From positions 1 to 33,160 of the forward strand of contig CAZKZC010000002.1 of NCBI GenBank assembly GCA_964557155.1: DNA of 33,160 nt. The letters run 5' to 3'. How positions within the stretch are numbered: position 1 is the first letter of the stretch; each line of letters begins with the position of its first letter. Shown piece after piece: positions 20,838 to 28,328 of the stretch. A program made the position numbers and the translations under genes. This DNA comes from JAHJSY01 sp964557155. Its GTDB lineage: Bacteria > Patescibacteriota > Minisyncoccia > Minisyncoccales > GWA2-38-27. Below the pieces are notes generated by a model, which saw only the letters and a list, made by a program, of their open reading frames with translations, was not told the origin of the DNA and searched no databases.

Positions 20838-21023
20838 ATGGCCAAAAAGTCAGATATAGCAAAAGCAAATAGAAAACCTAAATACAGCTCTCGAAAAGAA
20901 AATCGTTGTTTCAAGTGTGGCCGAAGCCACGGATTTATGAGAGATTTTGGGTTATGTAGAATTTGTTTTAGAGAAATGGCCAATAATGGTTTAATACCCG
21001 GAGTAAAAAAATCATCTTGGTAG
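20838..21023 (+). CDS. rpsZ: 30S ribosomal protein S14, zinc-binding type
   Basis: 61 residues, the short zinc-containing form of uS14. The two knuckles are CFKCGR (Cys24, Cys27) and CRICFRE (Cys40, Cys43), and the end is PGVKKSSW. It lies in the 30S head. Uniquely in this operon it is flanked on both sides by copies of the same 109-nt spacer, as if the gene with its upstream region had been duplicated or inserted as a cassette. Confidence 0.96.
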   Translation: MAKKSDIAKANRKPKYSSRKENRCFKCGRSHGFMRDFGLCRICFREMANNGLIPGVKKSSW

Positions 21024-21033
21024 TAACATAATG

Positions 21034-21142
21034 CAAATATACGAATGATATGCAAATGCAACGAATATCCATGATAATCATTATTTTTTAAAATCATTCG
21101 CATCATTTGCATAAATTCGCATTAAATTAGCATTATAACATT
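21034..21142. repeat. 109-nt direct repeat, copy 2 (before rpsH)
   Basis: About 97% identical to 20729-20837; the only differences cluster in the hairpin loop region (21068-21073). It ends immediately before the rpsH ATG and carries the same promoter-like boxes (21107-21112 and 21131-21136). Confidence 0.85.
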
Positions 21143-21523
21143 ATGACAGATCCAATAACAGACATGTTGAATAGAATAAGAAATGCTCAAGCTGTTTCAC
21201 ATAAAACAGTGGTTATCCCTTATTCTAATATTAAATATTCAATTGCTAAAATACTGAAGAAGCAGGGGCTTGTTGGTGCTGTAGAAAAAAAGGGAAGAAC
21301 CACTAAAAAAACCATTGACATGACTTTAAAGTATCCTTCAGAGATATCGGGGTTAAAAAGAGTTTCAAAACCAGGACAGAGGATATATACTGGATCAAAA
21401 GAAATTAAAGGAACAAAAGGAAAGTATGGATTAGTAATAGTTTCTACTCCTAAAGGATTAATGACTGGTAAAGATGCCAGAAGGAATAAAGTCGGAGGAG
21501 AAATAATTTGTGAGATTTGGTAA
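21143..21523 (+). CDS. rpsH: 30S ribosomal protein S8
   Basis: 126 residues. MTDPITDMLNRIRNAQ start, LKRVSKPGQRIY and GLVIVSTPKGLMTGKDARRNKVGGEIICEIW end fit uS8, a primary 16S binder and, in E. coli, the spc operon repressor. The Gly/Lys-rich segment is normal. Confidence 0.97.
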   Translation: MTDPITDMLNRIRNAQAVSHKTVVIPYSNIKYSIAKILKKQGLVGAVEKKGRTTKKTIDMTLKYPSEISGLKRVSKPGQRIYTGSKEIKGTKGKYGLVIVSTPKGLMTGKDARRNKVGGEIICEIW

Positions 21524-21527
21524 ATAT

Positions 21528-22073
21528 ATGTCAAGAATAGGAAAAAAACAAGTTATAATACCAGAAGGCGTGATTGTTGAAATTGATGACAATAATAGGG
21601 TTTCGGTTAAGGGGCCCAAGGGCGAATTAGAAATATATATTAGGTCTGAAATTAAGGTTGGAAAAAAAGAAAATGAGATTATTGTCGCTCCCAACAAAGA
21701 AACCAAAAGAACGAGCTCTCTATGGGGGTTAAGTAGAACCTTAATTGCCAATATGATAGAAGGAGTTACCAACGGTTATGAAAAGAAATTAGAAATACAA
21801 GGCGTGGGATACAGAGCTAATATGGAAGGAGAAGATTTGGTTCTTCTTATGGGCTTTTCTCATCCTGTTAAGATGGAAAAAGTGGAAGGCATTAAGTTTG
21901 AAGTTCAAAAGAATATAATAATTGTTTCTGGAATTAATAAAGAATTAGTTGGCCAAATCGCCGCTAAAATTAGAAAGGTTCGTCCACCAGAACCGTATAA
22001 AGGAAAAGGAATAAGATATGTCGGCGAGTATGTCAGAAGAAAATCTGGCAAAAAAGCCGCAGGAATTGAATAA
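21528..22073 (+). CDS. rplF: 50S ribosomal protein L6
   Basis: 181 residues from ATG 21528 (MSRIGKKQVIIPEGV). The longer GTG frame from 21510 overlaps rpsH and adds six non-conserved residues, so it is rejected. Two repeated uL6 domains: WGLSRTLIANMIEGV and the end RKVRPPEPYKGKGIRYVGEYVRRKSGKKA. It lies near the sarcin-ricin loop. Confidence 0.96.
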   Translation: MSRIGKKQVIIPEGVIVEIDDNNRVSVKGPKGELEIYIRSEIKVGKKENEIIVAPNKETKRTSSLWGLSRTLIANMIEGVTNGYEKKLEIQGVGYRANMEGEDLVLLMGFSHPVKMEKVEGIKFEVQKNIIIVSGINKELVGQIAAKIRKVRPPEPYKGKGIRYVGEYVRRKSGKKAAGIE

Positions 22074-22078
22074 AAATT

Positions 22079-22399
22079 ATGTTAGAGAAAAAGGTTAAAA
22101 AATTAAGAAGACATAGAAGAGTGAGAGCTAAAATCAATGGAACAGCTGATATTCCACGTCTTTGCGTATTTAGATCTAATAAGCATATTTATGCTCAAGT
22201 GATTGACGATGAAAAGGGTAAGACCTTAGTAAGCGCCAAGGGTGTTTTGGCTAAGGCGAATGAGGTGGGCAAGGATATTGCCAAAAAAGCTATTGAGCAG
22301 AAAATAAGTAAGATTAGTTTCGATAGGGGCGGATATAAATATCACGGTAATGTTAAAGCTCTTGCCGAGGGGGCTCGTGAAGGAGGATTAAAGTTTTAA
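22079..22399 (+). CDS. rplR: 50S ribosomal protein L18
   Basis: 106 residues. RRHRRVRAKINGTADIPRLCVFRSNKHIYAQVIDD and FDRGGYKYHGNVKALAEGARE are uL18 signatures; it binds 5S rRNA with L5. It starts 5 nt after rplF. Confidence 0.97.
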   Translation: MLEKKVKKLRRHRRVRAKINGTADIPRLCVFRSNKHIYAQVIDDEKGKTLVSAKGVLAKANEVGKDIAKKAIEQKISKISFDRGGYKYHGNVKALAEGAREGGLKF

Positions 22400-22404
22400 A
22401 TATT

Positions 22405-22908
22405 ATGTTTAATAAAAGACAATCAAGAGGAAGAAAACCATTTGAGAAAAAAGATGAATTTGATTCAAAACTTTTGGATTTAGCCAGGGTTATGAGAATG
22501 ACTGGTGGTGGTCGTCGTTTTAGATTTAGAGCGGCTATAGTGGTTGGAGATAAGAAGGGAAGGATTGGGTTTGGTTTGGCTAAAGGAGCAGACGTTGCTC
22601 AAGCAGTAGAAAAAGCAACTAAAGCAGCTAAAAAGAATATTGTTATTGTCCCAATCGTTAATGAAACAATTCCTCATCTAGTTGAAGCTAAATTTGGAGC
22701 AGCTAGGATAATGCTTAAGCCTCAAAGAAAAGGAAGAGGTCTAGTAGCTGGTGGAACAGTTAGAGTCATTTGTTCTTTAGCCGGGATTAGAAACATTTCT
22801 TCTAAGAAAATTGGCAAGACATCAAATAAAATAAATAATGCCAAAGCAACAATTAAAGCATTAAAGCAATTAAAATATGCAACTACATCAACTGAAACCA
22901 GTTCATAA
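22405..22908 (+). CDS. rpsE: 30S ribosomal protein S5
   Basis: 167 residues. RVMRMTGGGRRFRFRAAIVVGD, GRIGFGLAKGADVAQAV and GTVRVICSLAGI are uS5 motifs (decoding fidelity, mRNA entry). The last 32 nt overlap rplO. In most bacteria rpmD (L30) would come between; here there is no room for it. Confidence 0.97.
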   Translation: MFNKRQSRGRKPFEKKDEFDSKLLDLARVMRMTGGGRRFRFRAAIVVGDKKGRIGFGLAKGADVAQAVEKATKAAKKNIVIVPIVNETIPHLVEAKFGAARIMLKPQRKGRGLVAGGTVRVICSLAGIRNISSKKIGKTSNKINNAKATIKALKQLKYATTSTETSS

Positions 22909-23290
22909 ATTAAAAAAGAGAAAACGTGTTGGCCGTGGAGGTAAACGCGGGACTTATTCTGGACGTGGAATGAAAGGACAGAATTCAAGAGCTGGGACAA
23001 GATTTGCCCCTGTTATTCGTGAGCTGATTAAGAAATATCCTAAACTAAAGGGCTATAGAAACCAGAATAAAGAAAGTAAATACGCAGTTGTTAATCTGGG
23101 TGATTTAGATAAGATATATAAAGAATCAGAAATCGTTAATCCAGAAACCTTGCTTAAAAAGGGATTAATTCGTAGAATGAAAGGGAGACTGCCTAATGTT
23201 AAGATTTTAGGTATGGGGAAATTAACTAAAAAAATAACTATTGAGAATTGTGAATTCTCAGAGAAGGCTAAAGAAAAGTATGCTGGATAA
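22877..23290 (+). CDS. rplO: 50S ribosomal protein L15
   Basis: 137 residues. MQLHQLKPVHKLKKRKRVGRGG with the Gly-rich GKRGTYSGRGMKGQNSRAG segment is uL15. The central part is a little shorter than E. coli. It overlaps rpsE by 32 nt and secY by 11 nt, so all three are likely coupled. Confidence 0.95.
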   Translation: MQLHQLKPVHKLKKRKRVGRGGKRGTYSGRGMKGQNSRAGTRFAPVIRELIKKYPKLKGYRNQNKESKYAVVNLGDLDKIYKESEIVNPETLLKKGLIRRMKGRLPNVKILGMGKLTKKITIENCEFSEKAKEKYAG

Positions 23291-24572
23291 ATTAGTTCAA
23301 GTATTTAAAATAAAAGACTTAAGAAAGAAAATAATTTTTGTCTTAATGGTTTTTGTTATTTTTAGGTTAATGGCTAGTATCCCAATGCCTGGTATTAACC
23401 CCGAGAATTTACAAGAGTTTTTTGCTAGATTTAAGATGTTGGGCTTTCTTAGTGTTTTGACTGGAGGGGCCTTAAGTAGGTTCTCTATTATAATGCTTGG
23501 AATCGGGCCATATATTACATCTGTTATTATATTGCAGTTATTGACAATGATTTTTCCAGGATTGGAAAGATTATATAAAGAAGAAGGAGAGGCAGGGAAA
23601 AAGAAGTTTAATCAATATGGAAGATTGTTAACTATTCCATTGGCCTTTTTACAGGGCTATACAATGTTGGCTTGGTTACAACGTCCACCAACGCCAGTTA
23701 TTTCTCCTCCACTGGACTTCTTTGGAACGATAACAGCCCTTTTGACTATTACTGCTGGAACGGTATTTCTAATGTGGCTGGGAGAGTTAATTACTGAAAA
23801 AGGAATTGGTAATGGTGTTTCTCTTTTGATTTTTGCTGGTATTGTTGCTAGTTTGCCAATGAATGTTTTTCAAGCTTTTCAAGATGTTAGTGTTGATCCA
23901 GCTAAAATAACTGGTTATGTTTTATTCTTTCTCTTGTCTTTGGTTATTATTGCGGGAGTGGTCTTGATCACCGAGGGAAGAAGAAATGTTCCGATTTCTT
24001 ATGCCAAGAGAGTTAGAGGGAATAAGATGTATGGGGGTGTTTCAACATATCTTCCAATGAATATTAATCCAGCTGGTGTAATCCCAATTATATTTGCCAT
24101 GTCTATTTTATTACTGCCAGAAATGGTGGCTAACTTTTTAGGTGGAGCGGGCGGAATGGTTGGGTCTGCTGCTCAAAGTGTAGCTAGTTTCATGGCCAAT
24201 GCTTGGGTAAGGGGTGGTCTTTATTTTATTTTTGTTGTTTTGTTTACCTATTTCTATACAGCGGTAACTTTTAATCCTAAATCTATTTCAGAGAATCTTC
24301 AAAAGATGGGTGGTTTTGTTCCGGGGATTAGACCAGGAGAATCAACGGCTAAATTTATTAAATATATTTTAAATAGAGTTTTACTTATTGGTGCCTTATT
24401 TCTAGCATCTATCGCTGTTATGCCTTCTGTTGTTGGAGGAATAACTGGAGTTCAAAATGTCTTTGGATTTCTTATTGGAGGAACCTCTGTTCTGATCGTG
24501 GTTTCTGTTGTTTTAGAAACAATGAAACAAGTCAACTCTCAATTAGAAATGCGTGACTACGACACTTTCTAA
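23280..24572 (+). CDS. secY: Preprotein translocase subunit SecY
   Basis: 430 residues from ATG 23280 (MLDKLVQVFKIKDLRKKI); an earlier in-frame start at 23241 lies deep within rplO and is rejected. Ten hydrophobic helices are visible. Typical landmarks: IPMPGI in the plug region, LGIGPYITSVIILQLLT, EKGIGNGVSLLIFAGI and RRNVPISYAKRVRG, then NPKSISENLQKMGGFVPGIRPG in the C5 loop. It forms the protein-conducting channel. Last gene of the ribosomal run; the next 195 nt are structured but non-coding. Confidence 0.97.
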   Translation: MLDKLVQVFKIKDLRKKIIFVLMVFVIFRLMASIPMPGINPENLQEFFARFKMLGFLSVLTGGALSRFSIIMLGIGPYITSVIILQLLTMIFPGLERLYKEEGEAGKKKFNQYGRLLTIPLAFLQGYTMLAWLQRPPTPVISPPLDFFGTITALLTITAGTVFLMWLGELITEKGIGNGVSLLIFAGIVASLPMNVFQAFQDVSVDPAKITGYVLFFLLSLVIIAGVVLITEGRRNVPISYAKRVRGNKMYGGVSTYLPMNINPAGVIPIIFAMSILLLPEMVANFLGGAGGMVGSAAQSVASFMANAWVRGGLYFIFVVLFTYFYTAVTFNPKSISENLQKMGGFVPGIRPGESTAKFIKYILNRVLLIGALFLASIAVMPSVVGGITGVQNVFGFLIGGTSVLIVVSVVLETMKQVNSQLEMRDYDTF

Positions 24573-24595
24573 TCTTATCCCAAATCATTAAAATA

Positions 24596-24693
24596 GTAAT
24601 TCTGAAATAACAGCTGTTCAAATTTCTGCGGAAATTTACCAGCTTCACTCTCGGACTTTTGAGAAAGTCCTCCGAGACGTATTTCGGAATCAC
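24596..24693. other. Structured three-way-junction spacer after secY
   Basis: The outer arms 24596-24609 and 24680-24693 pair over 14 positions with one mismatch and one G-U. Two hairpins are nested inside: AAATTTC-tgcg-GAAATTT (about 24620-24637), and a GC-rich stem starting CTCGGACTTT (about 24649) that pairs with AAAGTCC/GAG. There is no ORF. It could be a small RNA, a 3' UTR structure or a dispersed inverted-repeat (MITE-like) element; the sequence alone cannot decide. Confidence 0.6.
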
Positions 24694-24719
24694 CATTTTA
24701 AGAATATTCAAAAACGGCT

Positions 24720-24753
24720 AAATACTTCTACGCTCTAGAGTATAGAAGTATTT
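24720..24753. terminator. Hairpin, probable secY operon terminator
   Basis: AAATACTTCTA (24720-24730) pairs perfectly with TAGAAGTATTT (24743-24753) around a CTCTAGAG core. A T-rich stretch (GGAATTTTAT) follows. Confidence 0.65.
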
Positions 24754-24768
24754 GGAATTTTATATGAT

Positions 24769-24888
24769 ATGAAGAAACATGAAGAAATGAATGAGGCTCG
24801 ACCTCATTCATTTGTTTTTTGGTTGCTTTTGGGTTTTTGGCATGATAACATGGATAATAGTATTATAAGAGCATTAAAACAAATTTAA
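24769..24888 (+). CDS. Possible 39-residue membrane peptide upstream of adk
   Basis: A short ORF from ATG 24769 to TAA 24888, just before adk. It encodes a basic head (MKKHEEMNEARPHS), a strongly hydrophobic segment (FVFWLLLGFW) and a polar helix-like tail (HDNMDNSIIRALKQI). The composition is more protein-like than random AT-rich sequence. Against it: the segment for MNEARPHS is the palindrome at 24786-24812, the T run after it looks like a terminator, and there is no Shine-Dalgarno sequence. The ORF may be real with a palindrome embedded in it, like the other genes here. Function unknown. Confidence 0.4.
   Translation: MKKHEEMNEARPHSFVFWLLLGFWHDNMDNSIIRALKQI
24786..24812. repeat. Palindrome with T run before adk (ATTGAGGTT family)
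   Basis: AATGAATGAGG (24786-24796) pairs with CCTCATTCATT (24802-24812), loop CTCGA, then TTTTTT at 24815-24820. It can act as a terminator. It is a relative of 3143-3161 and 14725-14751. Confidence 0.75.
24837..24866 (+). promoter_or_regulatory. Candidate adk promoter
   Basis: TTGGCA (24837-24842), 18-nt spacer, TATTAT (24861-24866); the leader would be about 25 nt. It lies inside the possible small ORF. Confidence 0.5.
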
Positions 24889-24897
24889 TTAAAAAAT

Positions 24898-25548
24898 ATG
24901 GCTATAAAAGTTATTATTCTTCTTGGTAAATCGGGTTCTGGAAAAGGAACACAGGCAGAACTTTTACAAGAAAGGTTTAAATTAGATAATATCGGAAGCG
25001 GTGATTTATTAAGAGCAAGAGCGAAAAAGAATGATTTTACAGGTAGGAGTCTTGATAAAAGACTAAATAGTGGAGGGCTAGCTCCTACGGCAGTAATTCT
25101 TAAACTTTGGCTTGACGAAGTAGAAAAATTAAAAAATAAGAAGAATTTGAAAGGCTTTATTATGGATGGTAATCCAAGAAAGATTTTAGAAGCCTATTTA
25201 ATAGATGAAACTTTTGATTGGTATGGATGGAACCCAAAGATTTTTTTAATTGATATTTCTAATAAAGAAGCAACTTGGCGTTTAACTAAAAGAAGAATCT
25301 GTAAAAAATGTAAGAATGTTCTTCCTTTTGTCGGTGAGTTTAGAAAGGTGAAAAAATGTCCGGAGTGTGGAGGTCAACTGATGACCAGAAGCGATGATAA
25401 TATTTCAGCAGTTGAAAAAAGATTAGCTTGGTTTAAAAAAGAGGTTCAGCCAATAATTAATTATTATAGAAAGTCTGAAAGATTAGTTAAGATCAATGGG
25501 GAGCAATCAATAGAAAGTGTCTATAAGGATATACTCAAACACTTATGA
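24898..25548 (+). CDS. adk: Adenylate kinase with zinc LID
   Basis: 216 residues, the normal bacterial length. P-loop GKSGSGKGT (10-18), NIGSGDLLR, and a LID with Cys135, Cys138, Cys154 and Cys157 for zinc. The usual NMP-site motif DGFPR reads DGNPR (90-94), and the segment after it is shorter than in E. coli, so substrate preference could differ from AMP. Location after secY and before map is the classic place for adk. Its TGA stop overlaps the next ATG (ATGA). Confidence 0.88.
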   Translation: MAIKVIILLGKSGSGKGTQAELLQERFKLDNIGSGDLLRARAKKNDFTGRSLDKRLNSGGLAPTAVILKLWLDEVEKLKNKKNLKGFIMDGNPRKILEAYLIDETFDWYGWNPKIFLIDISNKEATWRLTKRRICKKCKNVLPFVGEFRKVKKCPECGGQLMTRSDDNISAVEKRLAWFKKEVQPIINYYRKSERLVKINGEQSIESVYKDILKHL

Positions 25549-26120
25549 ATAAGATAATCTTCATTGTTGGGATGGCTGGAGCGGGTAAAAGTGCAGTTTC
25601 TGATGAGTTGGTGAAAAAGGGTTTTGGATTTGTAAGATTTGGGCAAATTACTCTTGATAAGGCAGCTGAAGAAGGAGACGTAAGCGAGGCTAACGAAAAA
25701 AGAATTAGAGAGGAAGTGAGAAAAGAGCATGGAATGGCTGCCTACGCTATTTTAAATATTCCTAAGTTTGATAAATTATTAGAAAGTGGTAATGTGGTTG
25801 GTGATGGTCTGTATAGTTGGGATGAGTATAAGGTGTTAAAAGAAAAATATGGAGATAATATGTATGTAATAGCGGTTTATGCTCCGCCTGAAACAAGATA
25901 TGAAAGGTTAGAAAATAGAGCGGTTGAAAATGATCCTAATAATCGTTTTCGATCAACGACCAAAGAGGAATCTAAATCTCGTGATTATGCAGAAATAGAA
26001 AATATAGAGAAGGGAGGCCCTATTGCCATGGCCGACTATACAATCATTAATACAGGAACCCTAGAAGAACTAAAAAAAGAAATCAATAGAATTTTATTAG
26101 AAATTAATGATTCCTATTAA
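25545..26120 (+). CDS. UPF0200-like P-loop nucleotide kinase
   Basis: 191 residues. A Walker A loop FIVGMAGAGKSAVS (about 6-19), then EKRIREEVRKEHGMAAYA, VVGDGLYSWDEY, YAPPETRYERLENR and MADYTIINTGTLEEL. This order matches UPF0200 / dephospho-CoA-kinase-like proteins, best known from archaea; a phosphate-accepting substrate is not established. It sits in a tight operon: 4-nt overlap with adk and a 14-nt overlap with map. Two nucleotide kinases in a row hints at nucleotide or cofactor salvage. Confidence 0.75.
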   Translation: MNKIIFIVGMAGAGKSAVSDELVKKGFGFVRFGQITLDKAAEEGDVSEANEKRIREEVRKEHGMAAYAILNIPKFDKLLESGNVVGDGLYSWDEYKVLKEKYGDNMYVIAVYAPPETRYERLENRAVENDPNNRFRSTTKEESKSRDYAEIENIEKGGPIAMADYTIINTGTLEELKKEINRILLEINDSY

Positions 26121-26856
26121 AACAGAGGAAGAAATTAGAATAATGGCTGAGGGGGGTAAGATTTTGGCTGGGATTATAAAAGAAATTATAGAAAAATCTA
26201 AGCCGGGTGTTACTACTAGGTATTTAGACAAGGCCGCTGAAGACCTTATTTTTAAATATGGTGGCAAGCCAGCTTTTAAGAATTTTAATAGTACTGGTTT
26301 TCCTGGCACTATTTGTGCTTCTATTAATGAAGAGCTGGTTCATTGTGCTCCCTCAGATAGAGAACTAAAAGAAGGAGATATTTTCTCTATTGATATAGGT
26401 ATGAAATATAAGGGTTATCATAGCGATATGGCTGTTACTATTCCTATTGGTGAAGTTTCTCCAGAGGCCTTGAGATTAATCAGGGCTTGTAAAAAGGCCT
26501 TGAAAAGAGGAATTAAGAAAATAAGACCAGGTCTTACTTTTGGGGATATTGGTAACACTATTCAAAGATATGTGGATGATCAGGGCTATGGAACGGTTAA
26601 GGAGCTTTGTGGGCATGGAATTGGTAAGGAGCTTCATGAAGAACCACAAATAAATAATTATGGAAAAAGAAAGTCAGGACCTAAAATAACAGAAGGAATG
26701 GTTTTTTGTATTGAGCCGATGATAACAATAGGGGATTGGAATTTAAAAAAAACTAAAGATGGTTATGGCTTTCAAACAAAAGACGGTTCTCTTTCAGCTC
26801 ATTTTGAGCATACTATAGCTGTAACTTCAAAAGGCATCAAAATTTTAACACAATAA
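26107..26856 (+). CDS. map: Methionine aminopeptidase, type I
   Basis: 249 residues. All five metal ligands are visible: Asp96, Asp107, His170, Glu203 and Glu234, plus substrate His79 in LVHC. It removes the initiator Met from new proteins. It lacks the N-terminal zinc finger, as usual for bacterial type Ia. It overlaps the previous gene by 14 nt, and a shared bidirectional terminator follows. Confidence 0.96.
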   Translation: MIPIKTEEEIRIMAEGGKILAGIIKEIIEKSKPGVTTRYLDKAAEDLIFKYGGKPAFKNFNSTGFPGTICASINEELVHCAPSDRELKEGDIFSIDIGMKYKGYHSDMAVTIPIGEVSPEALRLIRACKKALKRGIKKIRPGLTFGDIGNTIQRYVDDQGYGTVKELCGHGIGKELHEEPQINNYGKRKSGPKITEGMVFCIEPMITIGDWNLKKTKDGYGFQTKDGSLSAHFEHTIAVTSKGIKILTQ

Positions 26857-26862
26857 AAAAAT

Positions 26863-26894
26863 AAGCCAGATTTCCCTTGGGAAATCTGGCTTTT
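26863..26894. terminator. Bidirectional terminator between map and the minus-strand gene
   Basis: A perfect 14-bp stem (26863-26876 with 26879-26892) with A-rich and T-rich flanks. Confidence 0.9.
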
Positions 26895-26901
26895 GCTATG
26901 G

Positions 26902-27480
26902 TTACTTTGTTGATCCTTCTTCTGTTTTCACATCACTTTTTTTGCCGTCACCTGTTAATGGAGCTGGCGGTCCGACAGTTGTTTGTTGTGCTTTAGCTGA
27001 CTTTCTTGGATTTTCGGTTTTTTTCTGTTCCAGCGTCTTATTTTTAGGATAGAATTTTACCGGAACAAGGGTCCAGAACCCTAAAAACCAGGGCTTTGCA
27101 TAATCTCCAGGCTTTATATTTTTTATTTCACCACCAGGGAGAAAAGTCATCCATTGGCGAAATTTGACATCCTGAAGTGTTGCGTAGGATTTTCCGTCTG
27201 TGGCTGTCCATTGCGACAACAGTTCAAACGGTTCTAGCAACATATCTTTTGGAGTTATGTTCTTTCCCTTTCCTGCACTGTATATACTGGTGTAGGAAAT
27301 CCATACTGTTGCAAGTCCTGCCATACAGAGCAAAACGCATGAAATAATGCGGACATAAGAGGGAATTGGCTCTTCGTTTTCAAGAGACCGGGAGAAAACA
27401 TTTCCTGCCGCTACAAAAAACACAATTGCCATTATTAGTGAAGCTACTACAATTAACCACACTCTAAAGTTCTTCTTCAT
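26902..27480 (-). CDS. Two-helix membrane protein of unknown function
   Basis: 192 residues from the ATG at 27480, chosen over an upstream start at 27552 because it follows an AGGAAAGG Shine-Dalgarno sequence. Two membrane helices (about residues 6-27 and 44-64) are separated by a short polar loop; a soluble region to about 150 (LLEPFELLSQWTATDGKSY, PGDYAKPWFLGFW) and a Lys/Pro/Thr-rich tail follow. I do not recognise the family. Leu is mostly CTT/CTG/TTG and Arg includes CGC/CGG, unlike the TTA/AGA-rich neighbours, so recent gain is plausible. It stands alone on the minus strand with a strong promoter. Confidence 0.75.
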   Translation of the reverse strand: MKKNFRVWLIVVASLIMAIVFFVAAGNVFSRSLENEEPIPSYVRIISCVLLCMAGLATVWISYTSIYSAGKGKNITPKDMLLEPFELLSQWTATDGKSYATLQDVKFRQWMTFLPGGEIKNIKPGDYAKPWFLGFWTLVPVKFYPKNKTLEQKKTENPRKSAKAQQTTVGPPAPLTGDGKKSDVKTEEGSTK

Positions 27481-27542
27481 CTTGCTTTCCTTTCCTAAAA
27501 AAACAATAAAATTTTTAAAAAGCAACCATTTACGATAGCTAT

Positions 27543-27571
27543 ATGTTAGCATGGTATGAAAATTCTGTCAA
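27543..27571 (-). promoter_or_regulatory. Promoter of the minus-strand membrane protein
   Basis: Minus strand: TTGACA (27571-27566), 17-nt spacer ending TGC, TAACAT (27548-27543). The predicted leader is about 56 nt. Confidence 0.75.
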
Positions 27572-27620
27572 TGGTTATGGTTTTAACATCCCTAACATTT
27601 ACTTTTTGCTTTGAATTGTT

Positions 27621-27626
27621 TACAAT
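27621..27626 (+). promoter_or_regulatory. -10 box of tpiA-alaS
   Basis: TACAAT; the start is expected near 27633, three bases before the ATG. No clear -35 box is seen. Confidence 0.5.
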
Positions 27627-27635
27627 GAAGATAAT

Positions 27636-28328
27636 ATGAAAAAGTTAATTGTAGCCAATTGGAAGATGAATCCTAGAACTTGGCAAGAAGCCGAAGAGCT
27701 TTTTAATGCCGTAAAAGAAACAGAAGCGGTTATCTGCCCGCCGTTTGTATATCTTCGGGAATTAGGAATTATGAATCATGAATCAGGAATACGACTAGGA
27801 GCGCAAAATGTTTTTTGGGAAAGCCAAGGTGCTTTTACGGGCGAAGTTTCTTCTTTGATGTTAAAAGACCTCGGATGCGAATATATTATTATTGGTCATT
27901 CAGAAAGAAGAAAGTATTTTAACGAAACAGATGAAAATGTGAATAAGAAAGTTAAGGCTGTTATAGAAGCTGGGCTTATTCCAATAGTTTGTGTCGGAGA
28001 GACCGAAGGAGAAAGAGAAAACAATAAAACAGAAGAAATCTTAGAAAAAGAAATAAAAGATGGCTTGAATGAAATTGACTATTCTCAGATAGTTATTGCC
28101 TATGAGCCAATTTGGGCTATTGGAACAGGTAATGCTTGTGATATAGAAGAAGCTGAGAGAATGAAAGAAGTAATTCAAAAGATGACTTCTAAGAATGTTA
28201 AGATAATATATGGAGGAAGTGCCAATGCCGATAATGCTGATGGCTATCTAAGTCAAGCTAACCTTGATGGTCTCCTCGTCGGTGGTGCTTCTCTAAAACC
28301 AGATGAATTCAAAAGAATTACGGGATAA
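27636..28328 (+). CDS. tpiA: Triosephosphate isomerase
   Basis: 230 residues, short for a bacterial TIM (about 250) but complete. Asn8 and Lys10 (ANWKMNP), His88 (IIIGHSERR) and Glu157 (AYEPIWAIGTG) form the active site. The phosphate loop IYGGSANADN is present. It interconverts DHAP and glyceraldehyde-3-phosphate in glycolysis. After AIGTG the usual loop-6 follow-up KTAT is NACD. Its end overlaps alaS by 26 nt. Confidence 0.95.
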   Translation: MKKLIVANWKMNPRTWQEAEELFNAVKETEAVICPPFVYLRELGIMNHESGIRLGAQNVFWESQGAFTGEVSSLMLKDLGCEYIIIGHSERRKYFNETDENVNKKVKAVIEAGLIPIVCVGETEGERENNKTEEILEKEIKDGLNEIDYSQIVIAYEPIWAIGTGNACDIEEAERMKEVIQKMTSKNVKIIYGGSANADNADGYLSQANLDGLLVGGASLKPDEFKRITG

